64,000 nt of DNA from positions 508,991,373-509,055,372 of the forward strand of contig NC_081415.1 in assembly GCF_030272615.1 (NCBI RefSeq). The letters run 5' to 3'. Within the stretch, counting starts at the first letter, position 1; each line of letters begins with the position of its first letter. The DNA is from Cryptomeria japonica (taxonomy: Eukaryota > Streptophyta > Pinopsida > Cupressales > Cupressaceae). The translations under genes were made by a program, and so were the position numbers. Below the pieces are notes generated by a model. That model was not told the DNA's origin and searched no databases. It was given only the letters and a program-made list of their open reading frames with translations. This document shows positions 45,885 through 58,459 of the stretch, in pieces.

Positions 45885-48275
45885 CATAACCCTGTCCTAA
45901 CCATGGACCCTAATTGAATCATAACTCTAATTGTACCCTACCCATTACACTAACAACAACCATTACCTTAAATAAACCATAACCCCAACCCTAACTCTAA
46001 CCAAACCATAACCTTAACCCTTACTCCACTTAAATTCTAACCATAATTGAACCTAACTCTAATTATACCATAATCCTAACTATGGACCCTAATTGAATAA
46101 TAATTCTAATTATAATCTAACCCTAACATTAATAGTAACCCTTAATTGAACCTTAACCTTAATTGAATCTTAACCCTAACCCAAATTGAACACTAACCCT
46201 AACCAAACCCTAATCATTATTGAGCATAACCCTAACCCTAATTAAACACTAACCCTTATTGAACCTTAAATATAACCTAATTAAACTTTAATCCTAATCT
46301 TAACTCTAACTGTACCCTAACCTTAACCCTAAATATAATTCTTATTACAACTTAACTCAAATTGAACCCTTAATAAACCCTAACCTTGTTTGAACTCTAG
46401 CCCTAATTAAACACTAACCTTGATGCTAGTTGAGTAATAATCATAATTAAACTCTAACCTTGACCATAGTTTAACCATAACCCTAACCCCAACCTGATTG
46501 CACCCTAATCATGACCTTAATTCTAACCTTAATTGAACCTTAACCCTAACCTTAATTGAACCCTGACCCTAATCCTAACTCTTATTAAAATCTAAACTAA
46601 ATTGAGCCATGATTGAAGCCTAACCCTAACCCTAATTAAATAATAATCCTAAGTGAACTTTGACCCTAACCATAATTAAACTCTAGCCCTAATTTAACTC
46701 TAAACCTTACCATAACCCTAACTTAATTGAACCCTAATCCTTACCCTAACTCTAACCCTAATTAAACTTTAATCTTAACCCTAACTTTAATTGAACTCTA
46801 ACTATAACCCTAACCTTAGCCCTCGGCCCTTATTAATCCCTATGAAAATTAAACCCTAACCCTAAGTAAACTCTAACTCTAACCTAAACCCTAACCCTAT
46901 TTGAACCACTCTAACCCCAAGATTTATAATAGAACTCTAACCCTAATTAAACCCTAACTATAAGATTAGCCCTAACCCTAATCAAATTATAATGCTAATT
47001 GAACCCTAATAACTCTAACCTTAATTGAACCCTAACTCTAACCCTAATTGTACCCTTTAACTCAAACAATAACTTCTAATTGAACCCTTAATGTAATCTT
47101 AATTGAACCCTATACCTAACCATAATTGAACCCTAATCATAATCCTAATTGAAACCTAACCATAACCTAATTGAACCCTAATCGTATTCCTAACTATAAC
47201 CCTAATTGAACTCTAGTCCTAATGTTAAATCTAATTCAACCCTAATCCTAATTGAATGATAATTGAACCCTAACCTTAACTAAATCATAACTCTAATTGA
47301 ACCCTAGTCCTCATTAAACCCTACTTTCTTGTATAACCCTAACCCCAATTAAACGCTAATTATAAGATTAACCCTAATCCTAATTAAATTATAATTCCAA
47401 TTGAACCCTAACCTTAATTTTTTCCCAATATCAATTAAATCTAACCCTAATAATAAATCTAATAAAATCTTATACCTAAATTTTATTAAACCCTTACAAT
47501 AATCCTAATTGAACCTTAACATTTATCCTAATTGAACCCTATACCTAACCCTAATTGAATATTAACCCTATATGAACACCAACTACAATCTTAATCCTAT
47601 CTAAATGTTGATTGTATCCTAACCCTAATTAAATCTTAACCTTGATTAAACCTTGATCTTAATTATACTATAACCTAACCCTAAACCTTAATTAAATTAT
47701 CTCTAATTGAACCCTAACCATAACACTAACACTAACCCTTACCCTAATTCAACCCTAACCCTAGTCCTAATTAAACACTAATTGTAGTTCTAAGCGAACA
47801 AAAATCCTAATTGAACCCTAGCCTCAATTAAACGGGCTAATTCAACCCTAACCTTAATTGAACCTTAACCTTGACCCTAATTGTACCATATTCCTAATTA
47901 TATCCTAACTGTAATAATAACCTTAATTGAACCCTAATTTAACCCTATTCCTAACACTAATTGAACCATAACCCTAATTAAATTGTAGCCTTAGATGAAC
48001 CCTTGTCCTAATCCTAACCGTAATTGAATGTTGTTTGAACCCTAACCTTAATTGAACCTTGGTTGAACACTAACGTAATTGTACCATAACCCTAACCTTG
48101 AACACTAGTTAAATTGTAACTCTAATTGAACCCTAATCCTAATCTAGCACTAACAAGTTTACCCTAATTAAACCCTAACCCTAACTGAACCATAATCCTA
48201 ACCCAAATTGAACACTAATTGAGCCCTAACCATTGCCCAATGTGAATATAATTAACCCTAATTGAACACTAACTT
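45885..48275. repeat. Degenerate telomere-like array, CCCTAA / CCCTAATTGAA units
   Basis: About 2.4 kb made almost wholly of ACCCTAA words linked by TTGAA or TTAAA, for example CTAATTGAACCCTAACC, in one orientation throughout. The plant telomere repeat on this strand is CCCTAAA; here hexamers CCCTAA and 11-mers CCCTAATTGAA dominate and are strongly diverged. This is an interstitial array, not a chromosome end, because ordinary sequence lies on both sides. Confidence 0.9.
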
Positions 48276-48910
48276 TTATTCTAAAATTTTGAAGTTCCTT
48301 AAATTACCTCATTCATTGTCATTTATCATTTGTGATGCCAAATAGAACTCCACAAGTTTACACTCTGAATGGTTTTAATACACACCTGTATTCCAACTTA
48401 GTATCTTAATCAACCTTACCCAATTATAAAATCTACAACACATTTTTTTGTAGGGATTCTATCGACTTCTTCAACTTTTCCCTTTTTTATTCTTCCAGTA
48501 GTTTTTCATCTTCCACCCTCCATTTAACACATACTGACTTTAGCTACAGGAATGACTCACTCACATGAATTGAGCCTTTTATAAAACTTGAATTTTTTAT
48601 AATTTGCATATTTTACAAATCTGTTTCTCTATCTATTCTAGCCTTTGCGACTTTCAAATCCATAAAATCTATCGTTAGAGTTATTGCTCGCAATTTTTTT
48701 TTTTGCATTTGTAATTTGTGAGTGAATTTGAGGTTGCTAAATGGTGTATTTTTCAAGTCCAAGGTAGATAAATTACTTTTTGGGGCATACATGAAATTGA
48801 GATTACATCAAATTATTTGGAAACAAGTTTTATCCTATCAAATCATTTATCATTTGTAACTTGGTGGACCATGTAAGGAGTTTAGCTCAAAAAGAGATGA
48901 AAACTAAAAA
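48276..48910. other. AT-rich spacer
   Basis: No gene or clear repeat seen. Confidence 0.5.
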
Positions 48911-49290
48911 GGTGGGTCTTCTTTTCAAAAGAAGTTAAGGTGTGTTACACAAGTGACAATGAAAGAAATCCAACTTATGGAAGATAAAAAGTTGAGTCTT
49001 CTTTTTAGAAGAAATTGAGGTGTGTTGCACAAGTGACAACAAGGGAATCCAACTTATAGAAGTTGAATAAATGGATCATCATTTTTAGAAGAAATCAAAT
49101 TGTGTTGCATAAGTGACAACAAAGGGAATCCAATTTATAGGATTTTAAAAGGTGGGTCTTCCAAATCGAAGAAATCGAGGTGCATATAGCAATTGACAAC
49201 AAAGGAAATACAAGTTATGGAAGTTAACAAAAGCTGGTTTTTTGTTTTCGAAATAAATTGAAGTGTGTTGCATATGTAATTATTTTTTTA
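48911..49290. repeat. 80-bp tandem repeat, five copies
   Basis: Copies start at 48911, 48991, 49071, 49151 and 49231, exactly 80 bp apart. The shared core is GGTGGGTCTTC, AGAAGAAAT, GGTGTGTTGCACAAGTGACAA and GGAATCCAACTTATGGAAG. The last copy is diverged. Confidence 0.9.
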
Positions 49291-52020
49291 AATATGCTAA
49301 AATTAGGTATTTTTTACTTAATGTCTATCAAGAATCTACCATTATCTTATGTTGAAAACTGATATATATGTATATAATATATTTTGAGCATTGTTAAATA
49401 ACCCAACCACTTAACCATATTGCACTTAACATAGTAATTTTATTTATATTATTTACTTTAATTTTATTTCAAGAACTATTTTTATTTAATATTAAAAAAA
49501 TTAAGTTGAAACTATTTAAGAAGTATATTATATTTAGTTACTTAAGAGTCATTTTATGATTTTTAGTTTTTAAAAATGTGTCAATTTTAGTTTATAGGAT
49601 TAAAACGCTTTTAAAATCAAAATAACATAATTAAAAATAATGAGATTATATTCTCTAAATTCCTATTCATAATGGAATACAATGAAAATATAAGCTATCG
49701 ATTTACTAATGCCTCTTAAATTTTATGATGTATTACAAGTGACATGAAAGATTATAGATAGATTAATATATATGTTTTTTTTAAATATTATTTTTTCACT
49801 AATATTGTTTTTCAAGACAATATTTTTCTTTGATTGGTATTTCTTAATTGAATTCATTGGCTAGCTTCAATACATTACATTAGTATATGGAACTCAAACC
49901 AAAAATCTTCCATGTTCTCATATTTAATATGCATGATTGCAAGAAAGTTTTTTAAACAAACATCCACAAAAAAATGTTTGTCTTCATTATATATTGTTGG
50001 ATCTTCTTACCTTCTCAAGAGCTACTAGTTTGGCGCATGCACTTAATATGCTTGTAAGCCTAGAGCAATCTAACTTAACTTTTGCATATATCGTTTAAGA
50101 GAAATGATTCAGTGGATTCCATGAAATCACATTTCGTTCTAGCTTTTGGCTAGTAATGACGCAAGTTGTGGGGTTCGTTACACACAAAGGATCAAACATT
50201 AATTATTTTAAAGTGTCACTCTATACCTACTTAAAGATGACCCAAAAACTGTGGAGTACAACTACCTAAAAAATGGTTATTACTTATGCACAAATGTCCC
50301 GTAGTGTGCACTATGGGTACCAATAAAGTTGCACAAGTCCTCTAATTAAAGTAGAGTAAAGTGGAAGACTATTGGTAATATGAAATTTATTAATAGACTT
50401 TTAATTATCATTTTTTTTTTTTTAAATATTAGTAATTGAAAGATTGAGTGAATAAAGAATGCACCATAAGTGAAACATGAATGAAAAATGATGTTCTACC
50501 CCTGCAAATGTTTACCTATTAAGTGACCAATGTGTATTTGCAAATTGGAGAATGTATACCTGTTCTGAAAAAAAAAATTGGGGGATTGTACACTTACAGA
50601 CAAGCCATATAAATTTAGCTCTGCAAAAATAATTTGATATTAAACTACTGAAAAAAAAAAAAATTAACAAATTTAAACCAATAGGTTTTCACTTTTATTG
50701 GTCCAAATTGTCACAATGGTGTAAATCCAGAGGTTGCTCCAGTAACCCAGTTTTAATCTTTACCTTCCAAATTGAGGAGATTATTTGAATTGTATCAGAT
50801 TGCGAAGGAAACAGTGAGCTCAGCTTAAGTCTTCGACCTTCTCTACCTGGTTTTCTGGACATTTTTCTTTCTATTATGAATATCTTTTGAAAAGAAGACC
50901 CACATTACTATTTCCCTTACTCAACTTCCATAAATTCCATCCAGTACAAAGAAGTCTCCAGAACACAATCCACCGACCTGTTTCTGCAAACCTCCTTTTG
51001 CTTCTTGTTTTGTAATGACAACAGCTTGGCCCCCACCTGCAATCTTATCCTATGACAAGTATTGTTCTTGTCACGTTGCCATTGCTGTTGTGGTTTCCCG
51101 TAAACGCTTTGAATTGCGTGATCCTCACAAAGATTTTGTTTTGTTCTACTTGGTGCCTCTTATCTACTGTAAACAGACAGAAGGAAAACATATGAAAATG
51201 ATAGGTTGAATGTATATTACAGCAACTTTACCATTTGAAGAAATTGCTTTCCCTCATTGGGAATAAAAATGAGCTTTTGAATTTCTTCTTACAAATTTAA
51301 ATTAATAGACAAACGTTCATAAGAAGAGGAATAGTAACTAAGCACATACAAGACAAATCACAAAGCACTTGAAATCTGGTAGTCTATCCAGTTACATGGG
51401 CATACGAGTGCACTGAATAATTAGGACTATTCTCCAAATCTTGCACAATAGAATAAATAAAACCCTAATCACTTGCTCTTTCAAAATGCAAGTGCGCTGT
51501 AGAAGGCCTTATGAAAGGAAATAATTCGGTCCAATGATTTTGGTTAAGTGCAAACATTTTGGTGGAATATTCTTTCCCAGTTAAATATAGTTCTTTCAAA
51601 ATTAGATTCATTTTTCACTCTTAACCTTAGCAGTGGATTACACAAGGTCAAGAAGAATCTTGATTAATATGATCAATCATTATTTCTCAGAGTAATTTCG
51701 TCCTAGTCTCTTCCCAATTTGTAGTCTCTGTCGAGTGCTATCCTGATAAGAATGTGTGTGGGAGAAACTCCACCATAAACCAAAGAACGGTTTATGAGAC
51801 TGAGAAGTCATTCAAGAGTAATACTACTCTCTCCATCTCAATCTTTTAGGAATTCAACTTGGTTGAAGAAATATGGTTGTATATTTATCATCTGCACCTG
51901 TATGCTCAATATTCTGTTCTGGTTCGTGGCCTCTCCCAATCTGATTTTCTTTCTGTTTCTGCATGTGTTTAATTTGATTGCCTCATTTTATTTAATTCTC
52001 AATTAGGTTTGACTGTAAAA
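49291..52020. other. AT-rich spacer and upstream region of the aminotransferase gene
   Basis: Contains an inverted partial copy of the 80-bp repeat (50887-50940) and several poly-A/T runs. No convincing promoter element or upstream exon for the gene at 52021 was found. The ORF at 51015-51209 has no recognisable content. Confidence 0.5.
50887..50940 (-). repeat. Inverted partial copy of the 80-bp repeat
   Basis: Minus strand reads GGAATTTATGGAAGTTGAGT, then GTGGGTCTTCTTTTC. The order matches the end of one 80-bp unit and the start of the next. Confidence 0.7.
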
Positions 52021-53499
52021 ATGTATAGCTGTATGGTTAATGAATCATGCATTTGTGTTATAGGCCTACCGGGGCTTCAACCAGCTTTCTCAATAAACAT
52101 GAATAAGGCAGTGGCACACACAGTCTCATACAACACCCAAATGAATGGAGCCTACAACAGGCTCAGGAAGCACTTCTCCTACTTTGATGCAGAAAAAAAC
52201 CAAAATTTTCCAATTTACCTGGAAAATTCAGGGAGTAGCCAGTGTCCTGATGTGGTGATAGATTCCATGTCTAATTACATGAGATCTAAGTATGTTCAAA
52301 TAGGAGCTGGATATGAACTTTCCATGAGAGCAAAGGGGGTGGTAGATTCTGCTCATAATTTCATGAAGACCTTTGTGAACGCTGATGAAGTTGGAGAGGT
52401 TGCATTAGGACCTTCATCTTCTCAGCTTTTGAAAAATTTGAGTTACTGTTACTGGAATTTTGTCGAGGAAGGAGATGAAGTGATTGTTCATGGGGCCAAT
52501 CATGAAGCAAATGCTGGTCCGTGGGTTAAACTCGCAAAGGAGAAAGGGCTAAAGCTCAAATTTTGGATGGTGAATGAAGATTTCAGCTCAAACTTGGAAT
52601 CTCTTGGTAAGCTCTTATCCACTAAGACTAGAATCCTAGCAGTCCCGCATGTTTCCAACGTTTTGGGAGAAATCCTGGATTTGGAAAAATTAGTGGAATT
52701 TGTTAGGGAGAAAGTAGGATCCAAGAGAACCAGAGTGATTGTGGATGGTGTGGCCTTTGCCCCACATGGAGCAATTGACGTAGCAAAGTGGGGTGTTGAT
52801 TGGTATGTTTTAAGCACATACAAGGTTTGTGGGCCTCACATGTCTGTTCTCTTTGGAACCAATGATGCCTTTAATGAAATCAAGGATGAAATGCCCAATT
52901 TCTTTTTCATTCCCAATCATGACTTCAGCAGTAAATTTGAACTTGGATGCCTTAATCATGAGGGTTGTGCAGGGATTCTCGCCCTCAAACAGTATCTACA
53001 ACTTCTGGCGCAGGAAGAAGAGTGCTTAAATTTGGATGCTTCTGAAGAGGTTGACTCAATTAAAAATGTTCAAAAGCAATTTTCTGCTATAAAAGTTGAC
53101 GATTCTTCTATCTTTGATAGAGAGTTAGTCAAAGCTGCTTTCCGTACAGTTAAATTGTTGGAGAAACCCTTGCAAAGTGCATTGATTAGTTATCTTAGAT
53201 CAAGATCAGATGTCCGAATCGTAGGACCTGATGATGCAGATGGAGAACGCAGGGTTCCCACCATCTCTTTTGTCCACAGGAGGAAGAAATCATCTGACAT
53301 TGCTCAAGCTCTTTACAAAATGGGTTTTGCAATTAGGAATGGACATATGTATTCCTACAGGCTTATCTCAGCTTTATGTTCGTCTGGCCTTCTATGCGAC
53401 AACAATGTAAGCGAGGGTGTAGTGAGAATTTCAATGATGCATTACAATACTCCTACTGAGGTTTCTTCTCTCATCTCTTGTTTGAATGACATTCTGTAA
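52021..53499 (+). CDS. PLP-dependent class V aminotransferase, cysteine-desulfurase-like protein
   Basis: 492 residues from ATG 52021 to TAA 53497 without interruption. A later in-frame ATG (52099) could be the true start, since family similarity begins there; a short upstream exon is also possible. Motifs: LENSGSSQ at 67-74, HGANHEANAGPW at 157-168 with the cofactor-stacking His, VPHVSNVLGEI, VDGVAFAPH with the PLP-binding Asp242, WYVLSTYK with Schiff-base Lys268, and C-terminal MMHYNT (474-477). This set matches the VC1184-type cysteine-desulfurase-like family (TIGR01976) rather than NifS/SufS. The exact substrate is unknown. An acidic insertion lies at about 340-375. No clear plastid signal. 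Flanked by repeats, not by other genes. Confidence 0.85.
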   Translation: MYSCMVNESCICVIGLPGLQPAFSINMNKAVAHTVSYNTQMNGAYNRLRKHFSYFDAEKNQNFPIYLENSGSSQCPDVVIDSMSNYMRSKYVQIGAGYELSMRAKGVVDSAHNFMKTFVNADEVGEVALGPSSSQLLKNLSYCYWNFVEEGDEVIVHGANHEANAGPWVKLAKEKGLKLKFWMVNEDFSSNLESLGKLLSTKTRILAVPHVSNVLGEILDLEKLVEFVREKVGSKRTRVIVDGVAFAPHGAIDVAKWGVDWYVLSTYKVCGPHMSVLFGTNDAFNEIKDEMPNFFFIPNHDFSSKFELGCLNHEGCAGILALKQYLQLLAQEEECLNLDASEEVDSIKNVQKQFSAIKVDDSSIFDRELVKAAFRTVKLLEKPLQSALISYLRSRSDVRIVGPDDADGERRVPTISFVHRRKKSSDIAQALYKMGFAIRNGHMYSYRLISALCSSGLLCDNNVSEGVVRISMMHYNTPTEVSSLISCLNDIL

Positions 53500-53506
53500 T
53501 TGACCA

Positions 53507-53516
53507 AATAAATAAA
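53507..53516 (+). terminator. Polyadenylation signals of the aminotransferase gene
   Basis: Two overlapping AATAAA signals, 8-12 bp after the stop codon. That is unusually close, so the used signal may lie further on. Confidence 0.4.
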
Positions 53517-56394
53517 TGTGTAATACAATACTACTTTTATGCGGACCTCTCTGATGTTATAGCTGTTAATTATTTTAAAGACATCTGGAATGAATTGTCT
53601 TACTCTTAATTGCAATACTTTGCCCGACCTGCTTTCAAGAGATTTGAACTTCTCCACTCAACTATGGTTAGAGTAGTCAAGCTCAATAATGCATAACACT
53701 CACAAGAAACAATTTTAGGACTCAATCCACATATGTTGATAAACATCAATTTCTAGGTAAATTTGTACTTGTAATCATGACAGTAATCCTTATGCAATGT
53801 TTTTTGTTACTCATTTCAGTTAGTTTCGCTTTATCAGTAGCGTGACAGGAGAGTCTTAACTTTGTGTCCTCCTTGGGCTGTTTGTATAAGCTTCAAAGCA
53901 ACATCTATGAAAAACAGAGTTTGATGATCATCACAGATACATCATACTGTAAGGTGCAGGACTATCATTTACTTCTAGTTGTGTATATCATTTATCTATT
54001 GTCTGCTGGTAGATTGCTACTTGTCTGCATGCAAGACCTCTTTTCTGTGTTTTAAATTTTCCATATAACATTTTTCTTTTTAGGGGCAAACTCTCGAAGG
54101 CATTTCCAGGTGCAATGAAAATATGCACGGTTATGTTATTGCTGTAGGAGATGAACAAATAGTCCAGGCCAAGCATCAGGCTTTACGGCAACACTACATC
54201 TTGAAAGTTAAAACCATTGGTTTAACGTACAGAATTAGAGAGTTAAATTTAGCAACAACTAGCCAATGTTGCCTTTGAGTTTCAAGTTCATAAGATGATT
54301 TACTTCCGCTGCAAATTCTAGTGTGATCACATTGTATGGGCTCTAAAAAAGTATACTAACAATAACTGCTGCTTTTCTTTCAAGATTGACCCCTCTGCTG
54401 AAAAATAGATTAACTGATCTTCCAGAGTGTTTAATGTACTTCAATTCAACAGGCTGTACGGACTCCCTGGAAAAAATAATCAGCATTTCAAACCAAAAGA
54501 AAATACCTAATATAATAATCTCATGCCAGGACATATTCGTTTCTATTTATTGATGTGTGGATAGATTAAACTTAGGGCTAACAGTGAAATTGCTTCTTTG
54601 ATATAAGCAGGGCTAGTCCAACATGCATAGTCATAACTAGAGTCATATGATATGGCCAAACATGGGAGAACAATGAAAAACTTGCCATTTATGAAAAGTG
54701 TCAAAAATCTTAGAAAACCCATGCATTTATGTATGTAAAGGGTTTTGAGGGCATTTTCATGTATTTTTAAATCTCTATGAATCGTTAACTTTTGTAGGAT
54801 ATGACCCATATATGTTTTTTAGTCATCTCAAGATGACATCTATGAGTATATCGTATTGTCCTCTTAAGAATTAAAAAAATGGAACCACGGCAAACAATTT
54901 CAGATAGATTAGTATATCGATTTGTCATAAACTACATGCCCACAGAAATTCATAATAGCATAGACTTAGCATACTTTGGTCTTGTATGTAAGATCAGATT
55001 GTTAATATAATACAATTACAGCTCCCACATATGTACACACTGATCTGTGGTTGGGTGACTTAAATATCCTTCTCAACCAAACTCTCTGTTTCATGCCATG
55101 GCATTTCACGACGCACTCGGCTTCCACTTTATGTGATAGTGTAATTATTACCAAGATATACTCTTCACTGCTGCTCAATTTTTATCTCAAAATTACTTGA
55201 AAACTGACTTCAAAATTTGAAAATTTGCACAATGCATGAAAAATACCTCATGCATATACAATTGCTTCCTTGAAACTACTGAAACACATTGATATGAAAC
55301 CATCTTGACACCCTCCACTTCTTTCCTCATTTATAAACAAATTGCCTCCAACATTTTCAAGCCTGCTGTTATATGGGGGTCTGCATAATTACACGAGTTT
55401 TTCCTACAACCTGAGAACAATTTCAATCTCTCTCTTCATTGAGGCATATCATCATTTGTTGATTGTTTCTGGCCGGCTTCTTGAGACCAGTATACCTTGA
55501 TAGTAATTTAACCTAAACCAATTGCAAACTCTACTGAGAAAATTGATTTACAACAAGTTTGACTATCTCATGTTATCACACTCAATAATTGCTTCGTTTG
55601 TTACGAGGTTAGACTGGTAATCAACTCACCTCTGTGTTTGATGTAAATATTGGAATCAGCCTTACATTCTAGAAATCATTTTGCCTGAGGGAATGCATTT
55701 TAATTGATGATACAATGCTCTTGAGGATCGCTTGACTGGTCTACATGCTGCATTCACTTTTACTGGCTACTCATAGCCTTGTGCCTATTTCATGAAGATT
55801 TCTTCTTCCACCCAGTTGTTAGTAAATCCATGTTCATATCGAAGTGATACAAATCATTGTACCAAAATTCCACTTATGCCCCAATTGAATTTAGCATTGC
55901 AAGTAAGGAAAAGACATCTTTTTTTACCAGCCAAGCTCAAACGATCAGCTGATCATTTTGGCTTGGAATCTGGACCTAAGCTAAAATTCAATGTCTCAAT
56001 CTGATAAATTCAATTCTTGTCTAACAATTTTATGTTCCAGAATGTGCATGCATGCAAGATAATTAAAAATCTCAACACACAAGAAACCACTTATTCCAAT
56101 GCCAAGCTTCATGAAGAATCATCTGGTGCAACAGTATTCTGCTTGCTCTGTTCAAGGTGTGCCATTGTTGGCAACACTACTCAATTGTGCATCTTGAACC
56201 ATACTTAATATCCACTACTCTTGAACGTAAATTTTAAACTCTCCATGACTATTTTATTATCTGACTGCAACTCTATTCTTCTGTGGCAAATATGGACATA
56301 CATGTTGCATATTGATTTCATGGTTCGTGTAAAAGAGTTAATGCATTTGAGGTGTATTATCGTTTTTAACCATCTGTCAACATCTTTAAAGTTA
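53517..56394. other. Intergenic spacer
   Basis: AT-rich with ordinary composition. Short open frames (e.g. 55792-56004) show no known motif. I see no gene. Confidence 0.5.
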
Positions 56395-56914
56395 TCACAT
56401 TCTCCTCCTAGAAGCCAATCCACTTCTCCATTGCCTCCTCTCATTCCTCGAGGAGAGGTTTAATCAGATAGGTTCTAGCTAGTTTTTTTGTTTTTGGAAG
56501 CCCGTTACAGATCACATAGATGGCTCTTCATCTTCACTTGTTTATCTCTGTTTTACTCTAAGTCTTATAAATGAAACTCTAACGATGACTCAGAATTATA
56601 AATTTTGTTTAAAGCTTTCATAGTTTTTTATAGTTTTTATCTGAGAAGGATAAATGTATTGTAATCAGCAGCAAAGTCTGCTCTGAGTTTAGATAAACTC
56701 AGGGCTATGAATATGGTTATTCCTTCTGATCTTCTAGGATTATAACAGCCTGTGCATGCTCATGATCAGAATTTGACCCTTGCGGTTTTTGAAACCTACT
56801 TTTCAGTGGGTCATTGTAGAAATCGATGGTCTTTTGTAAATTTTCTTTAAAATCAATATAATATTCTGACTCTGTCCATTATTGACAAAAAAAAAAAATT
56901 CACATTCTCCTCCT
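56395..56914 (+). mobile_element. 5'-truncated LINE tail with 15-bp target duplication
   Basis: TCACATTCTCCTCCT occurs at 56395-56409 and again at 56900-56914. Between them are about 490 bp ending in a 12-A tail (56887-56898). This is the hallmark of target-primed reverse transcription. The start encodes a short proline-rich end (LPPLIPRGEV, stop) that could be the ORF2 C-terminus (inference). Confidence 0.85.
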
Positions 56915-58459
56915 CAACTAAGAGAGATTTTTTTTTTTTAAGAATAAAAAATCTTGTGTTGAGATCATAAATGAAAGTTATTTCACAATGTAATTATGTC
57001 TGCATCGGTTTGCAAATGGTATACTAGCTCTGGTTTCTGCTGTGCTCAAATAGCTTCCTCTATGAGAAAAATATTCCATGGTGCTCATGGAAATTGTAAT
57101 TATGTCTGCATCGGTTTGCAAGCGGTATACTAACATTTGCTTCCAACATTAGTGGAGTGAAATCCAAAAGTCAGCACTTCGAGTAGTTGTGTTGTAGACC
57201 CCCACCTCACAAAGGAAAGATCTTTCTAATCAGGCTAAAGCTCTTTGTTATTTCATACCATAATTGCTTTGAAGCAGATTCCCTTTCTGCTGCCAGCATA
57301 ACATGTGATCATATTTTTGCTTTGATTTGTTTTTCTTTCTAGTCAAGGAGAGAGCATTGAGTGATTTTCTGATGGGGCCTTTGCCTTTGTGTCTTGCAGC
57401 AATTAGGTGATGATTATTTACATATTCAATAACATGTTTTATTTTGAATGTCACAAGCCTATCATAAGATGCTACCTGACTTTCTATTAACATAATCACC
57501 ACATCTAAATCCATAGATCTGTGTTACCTGTTCAACCCCGAGGGCCTGCCAGTCCAGGTTTTGGTTTGGTCCACGCTGATGGCTGTCCAAGGTTCCATCC
57601 AAGCCCTATGGGTTCATTTGGTATGAACCTCGATGAACTTGGTGGGAATTTCACATTCTGTTGGTTGTGTGGTGTTTTGGCTATTTTTTTTTGTAATTTG
57701 ACATTTGACTTTGACCGCATGCCTAAAAATGCGCCCATCCTTAAAAAAAATGAAATATTTTGAAAACAAAAACAAAGTCGTTTCCCTTTCACGAAAGGGA
57801 AAACAAAAATATTATTCATCCTTGTTAGAACTTTCATTCTTGCTTCTTATTATTAAAAAAAAAAAATTGATTGGTGAAAGTTCTAAGATGGTTGCTTTGC
57901 TATTTCTAGACATTTGCAAGAGCCCATTTGTTGCCCACAGATAGAATTTTGCAAAAAAAGGTTAATTTTTTTCAAGTTTTTAGTTTGTTTTGTGTGTATA
58001 ATTTATTGAACTTCTTGTTATAGAGATTACAATGGCAAATATTTCTAGATCCATGGACCAACCCCACTTCAAAACAAACCTAAATTCTTCCATTTGAAAA
58101 TATGTTGATATAATACAATGGCTTCCAAGTGGTGAGGATTATGTTGGATTTGTTATGGATGTGATGTTAGGTGTTCAAGCTCATTCAATCTAGTGTAAAG
58201 CCATTTATGCCAAATCACTAAAATAAGCATGCACCCATGTTCCAAAAGCACAAATCATAGCATGTATTAATGGAAAAAAAAAAGATCAAGCAATAAGTCA
58301 GAAATCAAATCATCCTTTGTTAAAATATCTCAAGGAATGAATCCCCCTCCACCGCCTTCTAATCTTCAATATGTAGAGAGTTGCCCACTTTTTCCACACC
58401 TAGAGAACAACATGTGGCATTTACACATAAGAGATCAAAGGGACTATTGGCAATGGCAT
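56915..58459. other. Spacer with a direct repeat and a hairpin
   Basis: TAATTATGTCTGCATCGGTT is repeated at about 56991 and 57099 with its flanks (about 45 bp). A perfect hairpin TTTCCCTTT-CACG-AAAGGGAAA lies near 57781-57802. The upstream part of the hAT element may begin near 57980, but no N-terminal zinc finger is clear. The minus frame at 57248-57514 is not assignable. Confidence 0.45.

Noticed and set aside
45885-48275. True chromosome end
   Set aside because: The repeats are diverged, are not the plant heptamer, and unique sequence continues on both sides.
51794-52008. Upstream exon of the aminotransferase gene
   Set aside because: The 70-codon frame has no similarity to the family N-terminus and lacks a clear donor site; without transcripts it cannot be supported.
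57248-57514. 88-codon minus frame with a basic stretch
   Set aside because: No family motif, no related copy in the window, and AT-rich surroundings give many such frames.
57532-57837. Overlapping open frames on both strands
   Set aside because: They overlap each other and a hairpin, with low complexity and no motif.
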